64,000 nt of DNA, from contig KB722745.1 of the NCBI GenBank assembly GCA_000349905.1, forward strand, positions 13,233 to 77,232, read 5' to 3'. This DNA is from Volvariella volvacea V23. Its lineage: Eukaryota > Basidiomycota > Agaricomycetes > Agaricales > Pluteaceae. Shown one piece after another: positions 1 through 10,034 of this stretch (position 1 is the first letter of the stretch; each line of letters begins with the position of its first letter). The notes beneath the pieces were generated by a model that was not told the DNA's origin, did no database searches, and worked only from the letters and a program-made list of their open reading frames with translations. Made by a program: the position numbers and the translations under genes.

Positions 1-1083
1 CTCCACGATTGATGGTGCCGATGCATGCGGATCCCCATCGGGATGAACCTCCGCCGGCAAACATGGCAGTTGACAATCGAGCACCAAAACCTGCAACCGC
101 CTGAGCCGCGCTAGACACTCCAATATCCCCTCCGCAGAGATAGTCCGACAATTCGTGATCTTCAGCTCCAATAGCCTATCCTGCACAATCCCAAAAATGC
201 ACGGCAGCATCGCGGACCAGACGTCCGGCGACAGCACGACGTGGGAGAGCGTAAGACGTGTCACGGAGGGGCATTGTAAGGCTGATAGGGTCCAGTTTGA
301 GCAAGGGGGGAGAAGAAGGATGGGGGAATATATGTGGAATTCTCGGAGAATGCAGGGGGTGTGGGAGGGGCGTGTCATACGTGTCAAGACACGGTCTGTG
401 CCCTGTTCGATGGGTCGATAGAATTCCCATCCGGGGAGGCGGAGTGCGCTGTCAGGCTCCCAAGCCGGATCGTCCTGATCGAGATGGGTCGTGTAGGGCA
501 GAGAGGGGGGAGAAGGGCTCCGTGAGGTCGGACGCAGCTCGTATGCATGCGTCAGAACATAGCCGTTCTGGAACGTCAAAGAAACGCAAGAGCGCTCCAC
601 CAACGCATTGAGCAACCTCTCCATCACGCCCGACCACTCTCTCAGCGCGTCATCGCTCCCCGTGATCCCACAATATCTCCCTCTGTCGTCCAACACCAGA
701 TTAACCTCCTCCACCTGATCGAGCTTCTCCACAAAGTCGCAGAAGAGTCGAAGCTCCTCCAGAGGGTAGAACGGTGGACGAGGGCGGTGTGGAAACACAC
801 ACGACAGCTTGGCGACGCTTTTCAGTGCCAGGAGACGGCGCAGTGCCGATAAGGTTAAGCGTGCTTCTTTGTCAAGAAGCCGGAGCGAGACTTCCGAGGC
901 CGGGTGATGGATGCCCTGCTTGGTGAGGAATGTGAGGAGGGCGAGGCGGTTGAGGCGTTTGCAGGTGAGGCCTAGATGGTAGAGCTCGATGGAGAGATCG
1001 TATTTCTCGAAGATGTCGAGCAGGAGCTCATTGGGTAGATCAAGAAGTTGGACGCGCGTCGGCGATGAACTTTGCGCGTGCAT
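1..1083 (-). CDS. F-box protein, 3' part cut by window edge
   Basis: An ATG at 1083 opens a frame that stays open to the left edge, so at least 361 residues of an unspliced protein are present and its C-terminus lies outside. Residues 12-50 read as an F-box (LLDLPNELLLDIF, then LGLTCKRLNRLALL). A long LRR-like region follows, with a module LLLPPCSNWTLSALQCPSVTRLTLSHV that matches the PPFSQWLYE...SPHLTSL module of the intact F-box genes at 1769-6023 and 38047-43816. By family knowledge the F-box would bind Skp1 and the C-terminal repeats would select a substrate for SCF ubiquitination; the substrate is unknown. It diverges from the next gene on plus across a 685 bp shared intergenic region. 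It is the most divergent member of its subfamily here. Confidence 0.75.
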   Translation of the reverse strand, partial: MHAQSSSPTRVQLLDLPNELLLDIFEKYDLSIELYHLGLTCKRLNRLALLTFLTKQGIHHPASEVSLRLLDKEARLTLSALRRLLALKSVAKLSCVFPHRPRPPFYPLEELRLFCDFVEKLDQVEEVNLVLDDRGRYCGITGSDDALREWSGVMERLLNALVERSCVSLTFQNGYVLTHAYELRPTSRSPSPPSLPYTTHLDQDDPAWEPDSALRLPGWEFYRPIEQGTDRVLTRMTRPSHTPCILREFHIYSPILLLPPCSNWTLSALQCPSVTRLTLSHVVLSPDVWSAMLPCIFGIVQDRLLELKITNCRTISAEGILECLARLRRLQVLVLDCQLPCLPAEVHPDGDPHASAPSIVE

Positions 1084-1768
1084 GGTGATAGGGGGGCGCA
1101 GCTCGCTTGAAGCTGATATGGTAGAAACAACTGGGTAATCTGAGAGCCATGAAAGACAACCTCATGTTAATAAATGGTACTCTGAGGTGGCGACAAAGAA
1201 AAGGCAGGCAAAAAAAGATGACGAAACGGATCAATCCGCCAACTTACATTACCGGTTTCCCTCGAAACAAATCGCAATGCAGGGGTCTATTTTTTTATAG
1301 GAGGTCTCTGATAACGAACGCGTGTTGGCTTGGGCTAGGTATAGCCTTTTGAGGCTGAGGCCGGTGGTCTGCAAAGTTCTTCAGCCCTGGCTGGAACACT
1401 TGGAAAAACCTGTCAATCGGGGGACATTTTTGCAGCAGTTTGTGTCACTGCGCACCTTGAGGCATGGCAAGCGTCGCAGGCCGAGGTGCTGGTGATGAAC
1501 AGGATGGAGCAGGGTCTGATATCGGGGTCAACGTTGAAGCGCAAATGCATCTAGACGAGATTGTGCCGGACTCTAGGCAGGCCAAGAGCGCGGCGTGGAC
1601 TCCAGGCTCGAATCTGCGACGCCAATGCTGTTGGGCATGCCCGATGGTGGGCACGACCTCACCCACAAGGATTGGCGGGCAGGAGGTGGTTTGACATTCA
1701 AGGGCCCTGAGCGCATCCGAATCCAGCCTCGCGGGTCCGTAGACTCGTGCCCTTGACTCCCACCGCCC
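1084..1768. other. Divergent intergenic region between two F-box genes
   Basis: 685 bp separate the ATG codons of two head-to-head F-box genes, so both promoters must lie here. I see no clear TATA box next to either start, and no convincing open frame, tRNA or mobile element. Small frames present on both strands have no recognisable motif. Confidence 0.5.
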
Positions 1769-3541
1769 ATGCCTCTCCTCGGGCTCCCCAACGAGCTCAT
1801 CTACAACATCCTCGACCTGCACAGCGGTCCGACGCGATGCGAGGACCTGATGAGTCTCGCGCAGTGCTCACGCCGGCTCAACGGCATTGTGACACCCACC
1901 CTCCTCGCTGACGTATTCCATCTGGAGGACCCCTCCACCATCGCCCTGCAGCTCGACAAGCAGCCCCATACGCAACTCACTGATGTATTGTCCGTGCTCA
2001 ACATTAGCTTCTCTGTACGCTCCATCGATTATCTCAGCTGCCAGCTAGTCGGTCGAGAGTTTGACACAATCCTGTACAACTGCTACCGACTCTATCTCTT
2101 CATATCGCGATTAGATCGCCTCAACGAGCTCGAGATCAGATTCCCCGACGCATACGGAGCAGCCCCAAAACCTGTGGACGATAAGACCCTCCAAAGATGG
2201 ACAACCACCTTTGGGCGTCTGCTCAACATTTCAGCGGCAAAAGGCTGCCGCAGATTGCAAGTCAAAAACGGCGCAACTCTCCCAACAGCCTACCTCTTCT
2301 GGAGCCAATTCAACTTTGCAAACGTCCCTACGGTCATGTTCGACTTCCTCGGCCGCAAAGTTGTGAACAGAAAGTCTCCAGTGCTACGCCAGCACCTGTC
2401 GGGCTATATCCGTTGGGGTCCTCCGGGGTCTCGCTCCCATAACATCTTACCGGCACGTATACCCAAGTCCCTCACCTCTCCACCACGTCAATTCCTCCCT
2501 ATACCGTACGCCAAGCGCGGAATCGACCCATCTCGCAAAGTTTCGCTGCGTTCCCTCGACATTGCCTCGCATCTCATGGTCGTTCCCCCGTTCTCTGGCT
2601 GGCTTTTCGACGCCCTCCAAAACTCCCCTCACCTCTCGTCTCTCTCCCTCCGCAATCTCCATAGGAGCTACGAAGAGTGGATCTTCATTCTGGCTCTCTT
2701 ATCCACGGCCCTCCCCTCCTCCACCGCGCTCTCCTCGTTCTCGTTCACCCAATGCTCCTCCGTCCCAGTCACCAAATTCGACCACTTCCTCAAGAAGCTC
2801 AACCCCTCTCACTTGACCCACCTCACCATCGACCACTCCATGCCTTACATCTCACCCTACTCCACCGAAGTCCGGGGCCACCCTCCCATCTTCCCGCACC
2901 TGAAAACATTGATCGCGCCCTCAGACTACTACGCATACCTCCTCAAATCGCCAAGGAACCTCACGCAGATCACAAAGGCCGGCATATACCCACGCACGAG
3001 CTACCTCAGCCAATTCGGATTCGAAGCCTCCTCCGTCCACCTCGAGCCCATCCTCCAGGCCCTCTTCGCCCGATCGGTCGTCTCTACCACCTCTAACCAC
3101 ACGGGAGACGTTTCCCGTAGCAACGGCACCGCCGGACCCTGGATCTTCCTCAATATCGTCAGCAACATCCTCGAACTCGAACGCGACCACGTGCACGCAC
3201 CCACCGCTACCGCTCCCGGTACCGCCCCTACCACCACCAACCCCCTCCCCGATGCCACCAACCCGCACCCTAAAGACCGGCCGTACACGAACGTCATGGA
3301 GCTCTCCCTCCCCTCCTTCACGCACTACTGGAACCAGGCCTCCCGGCTCGCGCACTGGATCGCGCGGTTCCCGAATCTGCGGGCGCTGGTGTTCAGGAGC
3401 CCGTCGCCGATGATTTTCGCGCCGAGCAACTGGAACGGGACGGGCCCGTCGTTCATCGGGCTGGTGAAGGAGGTGTGTCCGCGGGTGAGGATTTTGAGGA
3501 ATGGGTCGGATGTGTATCGGTTGAGGGATGTCGAGGTCTGA
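1769..3541 (+). CDS. F-box/LRR-like protein
   Basis: An unbroken 590-residue frame starts at an ATG whose second residues already enter the F-box (MPLLGLPNELIYNILDL, then LAQCSRRLNGIV). The middle carries the subfamily signature in which an arginine-tyrosine stretch (YNCYRLYLFISRLDRLNELEI) precedes a leucine-rich part, and PPFSGWLFDALQNSPHLSSLSL at about residue 271. The C-terminal third has irregular leucine repeats plus a Pro/Thr-rich insert (about residues 475-505). By family it is a substrate-recognition subunit of an SCF ubiquitin ligase; the target is not known. The start fits its paralogues, which also begin within a few residues of the F-box. It is followed by a pyrimidine-rich 3' region (3570-3620). 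No introns are needed. Confidence 0.8.
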   Translation: MPLLGLPNELIYNILDLHSGPTRCEDLMSLAQCSRRLNGIVTPTLLADVFHLEDPSTIALQLDKQPHTQLTDVLSVLNISFSVRSIDYLSCQLVGREFDTILYNCYRLYLFISRLDRLNELEIRFPDAYGAAPKPVDDKTLQRWTTTFGRLLNISAAKGCRRLQVKNGATLPTAYLFWSQFNFANVPTVMFDFLGRKVVNRKSPVLRQHLSGYIRWGPPGSRSHNILPARIPKSLTSPPRQFLPIPYAKRGIDPSRKVSLRSLDIASHLMVVPPFSGWLFDALQNSPHLSSLSLRNLHRSYEEWIFILALLSTALPSSTALSSFSFTQCSSVPVTKFDHFLKKLNPSHLTHLTIDHSMPYISPYSTEVRGHPPIFPHLKTLIAPSDYYAYLLKSPRNLTQITKAGIYPRTSYLSQFGFEASSVHLEPILQALFARSVVSTTSNHTGDVSRSNGTAGPWIFLNIVSNILELERDHVHAPTATAPGTAPTTTNPLPDATNPHPKDRPYTNVMELSLPSFTHYWNQASRLAHWIARFPNLRALVFRSPSPMIFAPSNWNGTGPSFIGLVKEVCPRVRILRNGSDVYRLRDVEV

Positions 3542-4112
3542 GTGTGGGCGTCGTTTGGCGCTGGACTGGACCTTTTCTTCTTTTTCTTCTTTGTTCTTTT
3601 CTGTTTTCTTTTTTCTTTGCGGTTGCTATCGTGGACTTGCTTATGGACAAGTGTGAGTGCATATTCGGACTTTTCGGACCTGCTTTGGACAGTTTTGCGG
3701 ACATTTTCACGGACTACGCTTATGTACAGCACTACGTTATCCATATATATGGATTATCTTCATACGCATGGTCGAGTGTTGCTGTTGCCACCCTCGTCTT
3801 TCCCGTAACCGTTGCCACCGCACCGGCGTCACCTCGCAGCAGGAAGAGCCGCTCAAGCCCAAGCCCTCAATGACGTCGTCTGTTCGTTCCTGACACTGAA
3901 AATCTACCATAAAGGGCATCCAACATCTACCCACCCACTCCACACACATCTCGCCAAGTTGATGGATGCATACCAAACTTCGTATCTAGGCCTGTCTTGG
4001 CCAGGAGACGAGGGAGTAAACTGGGTCGCTGGATATGGAATTTGAGGGTGGTGTTTCCCGGCCTCTGGGAGTTTAAATATCGGGGTTCGTCTGGGAGGTG
4101 ATCTTCGTGAAG
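3542..4112. other. Intergenic, pyrimidine-rich 3' region then promoter
   Basis: 571 bp between two same-strand F-box genes. The first 80 bp are T/C-rich, as expected of a 3' untranslated region. A TTTAAATAT element at 4072-4080, 33 bp before the ATG at 4113, is the only promoter-like sequence I can point to. No gene is evident. Confidence 0.4.
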
Positions 4113-6023
4113 ATGCCTCGTTCCTCTCTATCTGCACCAGCACGCGACCGCTCTCGTAGGGTGGTGCGCCTGTTGGACCTCCCTATCGAAGTCTTGCTCC
4201 ATCTCAAGACATTTGTTGAGCTCATCTCGCCCGAACGGACTGGAGTATATGCCCTCGCACAGACCTGCAGACGCCTCAACACTATCTTTGCCTTGGACTC
4301 ATTGGACTTGAAGGGAGATGTGGGATCCCTAGACCTCGAGCTGAATCCTACCAAGAACTTCAAAGCCAAGGGTGAATACGACGACCTTAGCATATTCATG
4401 ATCGCCCTCGACGTTCACTCCCTGGCTCGACTCGTCTGCCGATTTCGATCCGCCGAATTCTCTGTGGTCGCGTACGACTGCTGGAGGCTCTATTTTGCCA
4501 TTTCGAGGCTCAGAGCGCTGGAGATGTTGGAGCTTGATTTTGTGGGTCATGAGCCGTTTGAGCGGCCTGATGTTCCCGATGCTTTGCTTCAGACGTGGGT
4601 GGACACTTTTGGCGGGCTCTTGAACACGGTATTGAAGAAGGGCTGCAAGAACTTGGTTGTACTAAATGGAGCGACGATGGTGGACACGTATCAGCTTTCC
4701 GGGAGCCCTCGAATGCCCTTCAGAGGCAAACCAGGTCTAGATGCCAGTCCTCACGGGCACTACACTCGCGTCTCCAGCTCCTCCACGATCCTTCCCTCCC
4801 TCACCACCGCCGCACCCAAAGGAATGCGCTCCCCCTTTTCCTCCCAATCCTTCTTCAACAAGTTCCTCCCCAAATCTTCCAATACCTCGCTCGCCTCCAT
4901 CCTAGTCTCCAGCCGGATGCTCCTCCAGCCCCCCTTCTCCCAATGGCTCCACGAGGTCTTCCAGTCCTCCCCCAAACTCACCTCTCTCACCGTCGGGCAC
5001 GTCATCATGCCCACCAGCGAGCACTGGGCACCCGCCCTCACCCTCCTGCGCAAGGCCATCCCGGCCTCCCGGCCCCTCACCTCCCTCACAATAGGCCAAG
5101 TCTCCCCGGGCCCGCCGCTCCCCCTCTCCGCCCTCCACTCGTTCCTCTCCCAGCTCGCCCTCTCCAACCTCACCTTCCTCCTCCTCGACGAAACCCTGCC
5201 CAAACTCTCCCGCCCGCAACACTACGGCTTCGCCGCGCCCGACTACGGCGACCCGGTGCTCAAGATCTGGCCCGACGCGCTCTTCCTCCCCCGTCTGCAG
5301 CAGCTCCACGCCCCTGTGGACTACCACTCCTCGTTTTATTTCGAGTTCACGACCGCGCTCCAGGAGGGGTGGATATTCCCCCGCACCGAGCCGCTCCCGT
5401 TTGGGTATATCGAGTCCAGCGCGGAGTGTGCGCCCCCGATCGCGGGCCTGGGGGGGGACTACAAGTGCGGGACGATCGGGATCTGGATCCGGGATGTGCT
5501 CCCGCTCGAGTTCAACGGCAGCCGGTACGATTTCTCGTGTGTGGACGAAGAGCCGGATCTGGGGGCTGCGTTGGAGCCGTTTAGCGCGCCCTGGGAGGTT
5601 TTGGAGCATGTCATGGAGCAGAGCCAGCTCTCGCGGGTGGGAGAGGTCAAGTTTTATTCGGGCGTGACGGATCTGATACTTTGCTCGTTTGAAAAGTTTG
5701 AGGAGAGGCTCAAGATGGCGGTTCCCATCCCGGCGGGGGAAGAGGTGGAGGCTGGAGCGCTGGTGTGGAAGGGGACTGAGGAGACACAGAAGCTCCCTGG
5801 GCCGGCGTACAGGATAAATGCAGAGCGGGTGCTCTACCTCGTTGCTTGGTTGGCTGGGTTTGTTGATCTGCGCCGTGTTATATTTCAGAGTGGGAGCTTG
5901 GAGGGGGATAGGGAGATGATGTGTGCTGCGGAGGCGGTGGTTGGGATGGTGCTGGATAAGTGTCCGAAGATGGAGAGCGTGCAGGTTGGGACGAAGTTGT
6001 TTGTTCTGAGGGAGGCTCGCTAG
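4113..6023 (+). CDS. F-box/LRR-like protein
   Basis: The 636-residue frame has its first ATG at 4113; the frame is open a little upstream but only from a GTG. After a basic, Ser/Arg-rich leader the F-box runs from about residue 23 (RLLDLPIEVLLHL ... LAQTCRRLNTIF). The subfamily signature VAYDCWRLYFAISRLRALEML follows near residue 120, and PPFSQWLHEVFQSSPKLTSLTV near residue 270. The remainder is leucine-rich. Presumed role: Skp1-binding adaptor of an SCF ligase. It is tandem with the preceding F-box gene and close in sequence to the three minus-strand paralogues at 38.0-43.8 kb. Its third codon positions are very C/G-rich in the middle, which opens long but spurious frames on both strands, one of 379 codons on minus at 4902-6041. 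Confidence 0.82.
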   Translation: MPRSSLSAPARDRSRRVVRLLDLPIEVLLHLKTFVELISPERTGVYALAQTCRRLNTIFALDSLDLKGDVGSLDLELNPTKNFKAKGEYDDLSIFMIALDVHSLARLVCRFRSAEFSVVAYDCWRLYFAISRLRALEMLELDFVGHEPFERPDVPDALLQTWVDTFGGLLNTVLKKGCKNLVVLNGATMVDTYQLSGSPRMPFRGKPGLDASPHGHYTRVSSSSTILPSLTTAAPKGMRSPFSSQSFFNKFLPKSSNTSLASILVSSRMLLQPPFSQWLHEVFQSSPKLTSLTVGHVIMPTSEHWAPALTLLRKAIPASRPLTSLTIGQVSPGPPLPLSALHSFLSQLALSNLTFLLLDETLPKLSRPQHYGFAAPDYGDPVLKIWPDALFLPRLQQLHAPVDYHSSFYFEFTTALQEGWIFPRTEPLPFGYIESSAECAPPIAGLGGDYKCGTIGIWIRDVLPLEFNGSRYDFSCVDEEPDLGAALEPFSAPWEVLEHVMEQSQLSRVGEVKFYSGVTDLILCSFEKFEERLKMAVPIPAGEEVEAGALVWKGTEETQKLPGPAYRINAERVLYLVAWLAGFVDLRRVIFQSGSLEGDREMMCAAEAVVGMVLDKCPKMESVQVGTKLFVLREAR

Positions 6024-6573
6024 TGTCGCGATGCGGGTCAAGGTGCATGTAAGGGAGGTAGGGGGTATATCCTTCGGTGGGTTCGTGTTGAGGTGGAGTG
6101 GGCACCCTAGGAAAGTAGCTATGCCGCATCTTATTGCTCATTTTTTTCTCCTTATACGGGACTATGCTTTATTAGATTGACTTTATTGAAGAGGGACTAG
6201 GACTGTCTTGATTATCGATGAAAATGCTCTACTTGCTATACACACCAATGCCCCCTCGACTATCCGAATCTGCATTCTTGGAATAGATGGACATTATATC
6301 GTTATAGCAGTACTGAAGGCGAGGGAAGCGGAATAAACGAAAACATTTTGGGAGTCTGTTATAAACATGGCTTTACCTTCATAGGATGTATCACTATCAG
6401 CCCTTTTTAATCCGAATACAACTGGTTTCTTACCAAGAGATTGTCTCTGTCAGTGACCAGCATAACATGCAAAGCGTGTTCAGGGCCCCCAAAGGCAAGT
6501 CCCGCAGTTTTTATGCTCCGATTATTGCCGTTCTACGCTATGCTACTGCCAACACCCACAGGCAGGTGCTAGA
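6024..6573. other. Intergenic region, no gene seen
   Basis: 550 bp between two plus-strand F-box genes. It is A/T-richer than the flanking coding DNA and holds only short frames without motifs. No clear TATA box or repeat was seen. Confidence 0.4.
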
Positions 6574-8073
6574 ATGAACGGATCTGGATCAGAATCGCTC
6601 CCGCTTGAAGTTTGGCAACAAATCGCAGCTCTATTTGACAAGAAATCCGACTTCCTAAAGTTGCGTTCTGTTTGCCGGTCATTTCGCGACATTTTCACAC
6701 CATTCGTCATATCATCGATCGTCATTGCAATTTCACCAACGCTTCTATCCAATATCGCTGGGGACATCTACTCCAGTGACGCTCGCAAATGCCCATTTGC
6801 ACCAGTCCCAGAAACTTTTATCGACTATATCACCACCCTTCACATTGATCTGGACTATGATGAGACGCACCTGCCCACACCCTCCCTGCTTGCAGCGCTT
6901 TGGGACGAGTTGCCTAGGTTGTGTGCTATCAGGCAGCTTCGTATAAGTTGCTTATTGATTGATTGGCGACAGACGCGGTATTCCCGTAATACCAATGCCA
7001 CGCCGGTGGTCGATCGAATATTGGATTCCGTTCTAACAGCAACAAATGGATTTCTGACAAGCTTGGATATCAATCTAGATCAAGCCACAGAGATTGATTC
7101 GTTGGTCACTTTGGGAGAAATACATGGGTTAGAGGAAATCTTTCTCCAGCATAGATGTTGCGAATTGGAACGTCTACCGCGTACGGACCCTCTATCCCCG
7201 GGCCCTTACCTATCCTTCCTCTATTCTATTCTTCTGAAAAATGCATCTGTCAAAACGCTCAACTATAGCCGGTTTGATACAGACATTTTGAATCCGATTT
7301 CCATTCCCCTTAGCGATGTTTTCCTTCCCGAAATCGATTCAATGAACTTTGAAACTCTCCACCTTTTTTCCAATTTTTTGCCCGCATCGATCGATCAACC
7401 ACCACTAAACATGCCCCGTTTAAGTCACCTCCAATACCTTTATATTTGCCAAGCTGTACCCTCCCCTTGCGTAAACATCGATCAGCTCTGGCTTTGCCTC
7501 AGGGTGTCCAGGGCGGTACTTAGGAGCTTAAACACCCACTATATTTCAGCGGAACTCTTAAACTACCTCGCGTCGTACAGTGGGTTAGAAGATTGTACAC
7601 TCGATCTTCGACAACCGGTCGATTATCATGATATCCCGAGTTTAACGGTTAGACAGGCATTTTCTCCTCATGGGACCACACTCGAATACCTGAACATCAG
7701 CGATGGCGAAGATAGGTTGCCGAACGGTTTTGAAGGCTTTTCATTCCTACCTACTCCGTGGATGGATCCCTCGCTCTTCCCTGTTCTTCGCAAGTTAACT
7801 GTACCTTGTTATTCAGACGTCGAGCTGACAGAGCAGAGATTTACCTCGCTACTCGAAATTCTATCCGAATTTCCAGCTCTGCACAGCGTATTCATCCGAT
7901 GGCACGGCACGGAGCTCGCTGATACCGGAGATCTTCAGAAAGGCTTCTTCACCAGGACCAGAAGACCACACATGGTAACAATTGAACACGATCCAAACGA
8001 TATGGGAATTGAAACGGCCTCATGCTTCACAAATCTTGTGTCTTTTGAAGAGATGGAATATGAAGTGGAATAG
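6574..8073 (+). CDS. F-box protein, second subfamily
   Basis: A 499-residue intact frame from an ATG. The F-box is at residues 7-45 (LPLEVWQQIAALF ... LRSVCRSFRDIFTPF). The rest is leucine-rich but lacks the YDCWRLY and PPFSQW signatures of the neighbouring F-box genes, so it belongs to another subfamily. Its closest relative is the broken copy on the opposite strand just downstream (8616-9768), with matching blocks such as ELLNYLASYSGLEDCTL, FLPTPWMDPSLF and FIRWHGTELADTGDLQ. Codon choice is less GC-biased than in the two genes upstream. Presumed SCF substrate adaptor; the substrate is unknown. Confidence 0.78.
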   Translation: MNGSGSESLPLEVWQQIAALFDKKSDFLKLRSVCRSFRDIFTPFVISSIVIAISPTLLSNIAGDIYSSDARKCPFAPVPETFIDYITTLHIDLDYDETHLPTPSLLAALWDELPRLCAIRQLRISCLLIDWRQTRYSRNTNATPVVDRILDSVLTATNGFLTSLDINLDQATEIDSLVTLGEIHGLEEIFLQHRCCELERLPRTDPLSPGPYLSFLYSILLKNASVKTLNYSRFDTDILNPISIPLSDVFLPEIDSMNFETLHLFSNFLPASIDQPPLNMPRLSHLQYLYICQAVPSPCVNIDQLWLCLRVSRAVLRSLNTHYISAELLNYLASYSGLEDCTLDLRQPVDYHDIPSLTVRQAFSPHGTTLEYLNISDGEDRLPNGFEGFSFLPTPWMDPSLFPVLRKLTVPCYSDVELTEQRFTSLLEILSEFPALHSVFIRWHGTELADTGDLQKGFFTRTRRPHMVTIEHDPNDMGIETASCFTNLVSFEEMEYEVE

Positions 8074-8615
8074 GAAATGTAGGTGGAGAGTGTCTCATAA
8101 CATGAAAGTGCTTGTGTGTACCTCGGACAAGGGTGTATTTTCTTGATTCTCTTCAGTTGCGACATAATCACTATTTTAGCGAGATAGAGCCGATGAGTAT
8201 TAGATTATATACTTGTGTCTAAATAGGCCCTACAATTCAGCCCATGTCGTAGCTAGCAAGGAGCGCATTCCAAGCACGTCGCAGTGTGTCAATACTCGGA
8301 ACTAAGGAATTCGTGGACGTTGTCCCTTTTCGATGGACAAGGCACTTTCAAAGCAATCATCCACGACTTCATCGATAGCAACCCCAATCTTTTTTTCCTT
8401 TTTCTTACGCATTGGTACTCAAATCCGGTGCGATATCACAACCTTGGTTGACGTAGTAGGATCATACTCCCTCTATAAACGCCATCAAACTCGCAAGCAG
8501 GTGCTTTGTAACTTTGGTGATGATGTTAGTCAGATTGGTGAATTGCGACAAACTGTTGACGACAACGAAGAGAGTCATTTACAAGGCTATTCCTATCAAC
8601 GGCCCACCATCTGCT
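8074..8615. other. Intergenic region between inverted F-box copies
   Basis: 542 bp between the 3' end of the plus-strand F-box gene and the 3' end of its inverted pseudogene copy. No gene, repeat or terminator-like structure was recognised. Transcripts from both sides would converge here. Confidence 0.4.
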
Positions 8616-9768
8616 TTACGAGGAACGACCTGAGTGCTTATCTCCTCCCTTTTTCCATGGCATAATATTTCTGAAGCGTGACATACCACAGACTGCGTCG
8701 TGCTCGATGATAAAAGCATGCGGTCGTCCTGTCCTCGTGTTAAATTCCTCTTGAAGGTTTTCAGTATGAGAAGGGGTTGTGCCGTGCCATTTGATGCACA
8801 ACTCGAGCAAAGCCGGAAATTGGGACCCAAATTCAAGGAGCGATGTATAGCTCTCGTTTGTTAACTTGATGCTCGATGAACATGGCACAGTGAGATAGCG
8901 GAGAACAGTGAAGTGTATGGGGCTTATCCATGGGGATGGTAGGATCGAGAATCCTTCAAAGCAACTCTGCATTGTTTGTTGAAAAGAGCGTGAGATGCGA
9001 AGGTGTTTGAGTGTAGCTGAGTGGGAAGCGAAGGCTCGTTGAACAGATTCGGTTAGAATATTGACCGGATTGGCCTGTTCACGGAGATTAAGCGTACAAT
9101 TCATCAACCCCTGATAAGATGCTAGATAGTCCAGGAGTCCTGGGGAGATATAAACGGCATGGACTGCGATCTGTGCGCAGCATGGGCTGCATATTGGGAT
9201 GCCTGTGCACGAGCTCGAATTCTTCCAATTCATGCAACCTATTCAAGGAATCCGTAAACGACCTAATTTCCGTAGATCGACTGAGGCTGAGTCTGAGACG
9301 TGCTAAACGTCCATTTGTAGCCTCTATAATTAGATCCAGTATTTTATCAAGCACAGGCTCTGCGTTGATGGTTGCATGTGGCCGGATATCATGCATGATA
9401 AATTCCAAGCAAGTTATTTGAAGCCTTTAGATACCCCGCAATCTTGATAGTTCATTCCATATCATTTCCAGCATTGAATAAGGGGGCAAATGGGAATCGG
9501 GGTAACAGATGTTGATATGAAGGGATGTGATGTAGCCAACAAACGACTCGGGAACTGGCTCAAATGGAGCTCGGGTGGCAAACCAAGAGTGACCGTGAGT
9601 GAAGTTAATCGGGGCAGTCTGCGATATCGCAATACCGAGAAACGATACGGCGAGTGGCGTGAAGATGTTGTGATATCGTCGATTGACGAGGCGTAATGGT
9701 AGGATGTCTTTCTTTTCGCCCAACAGAGCGGCAATTTTGTGCCAAATCTCGAGCGGCGTTTCGTTCAT
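8616..9768 (-). pseudogene. Broken F-box gene, inverted copy of the 6574-8073 gene
   Basis: Reading minus from the ATG at 9768 gives an F-box (MNETPLEIWHKIAALLGEKK ... LRLVNRRYHNIFTPL) aligned along its length with the adjacent plus-strand gene. An in-frame TAA stop at 9427-9429 replaces one codon in a block that otherwise continues (RLQITCLEFIMHD). Near 9150-9170 the frame jumps: the RTD block is followed directly by YISPGLLDYLASYQGL, which in the intact gene lies about 117 codons later, so roughly 350 bp were lost out of frame. The C-terminal part (FSILPSPWISPIHF, CIKWHGTTPSHTENLQ) is preserved in the new frame. Two independent lesions make a functional protein unlikely. Confidence 0.8.
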
Positions 9769-10034
9769 TGATGCACTTGGAGGAATGTCGAAGATGATAA
9801 TGCTGTACAAGCTGCGGCGCAACTTCAAATAAGTCCATATGAAATTTTACGCCACCGGCACATCCCGAGTTCCAGGGATTTACGAACAAAGTCAAGCAAC
9901 TTGAGGCCTGACCAAACTCTACGACTCATCTTCAGACTCGAAGGACACATAAAATCTGGTGTATTTTGTTATACCAATAGCCTAATGCAAGGCAATCAAA
10001 TGTCCAAAGCAATCAAGAGATGGCTCGCCCACCA

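Noticed and set aside
4595..5584. 329-codon plus frame overlapping the same F-box gene
   Set aside because: Shifted frame of the real gene, with Pro/Arg-rich low-complexity translation and no family similarity.
4902..6041. Long (379 codon) minus-strand open frame over an F-box gene
   Set aside because: It is antisense to a well-supported F-box gene with strong GC bias at third positions, which removes stops on the other strand. The product is His/Arg/Pro-rich with no motif.
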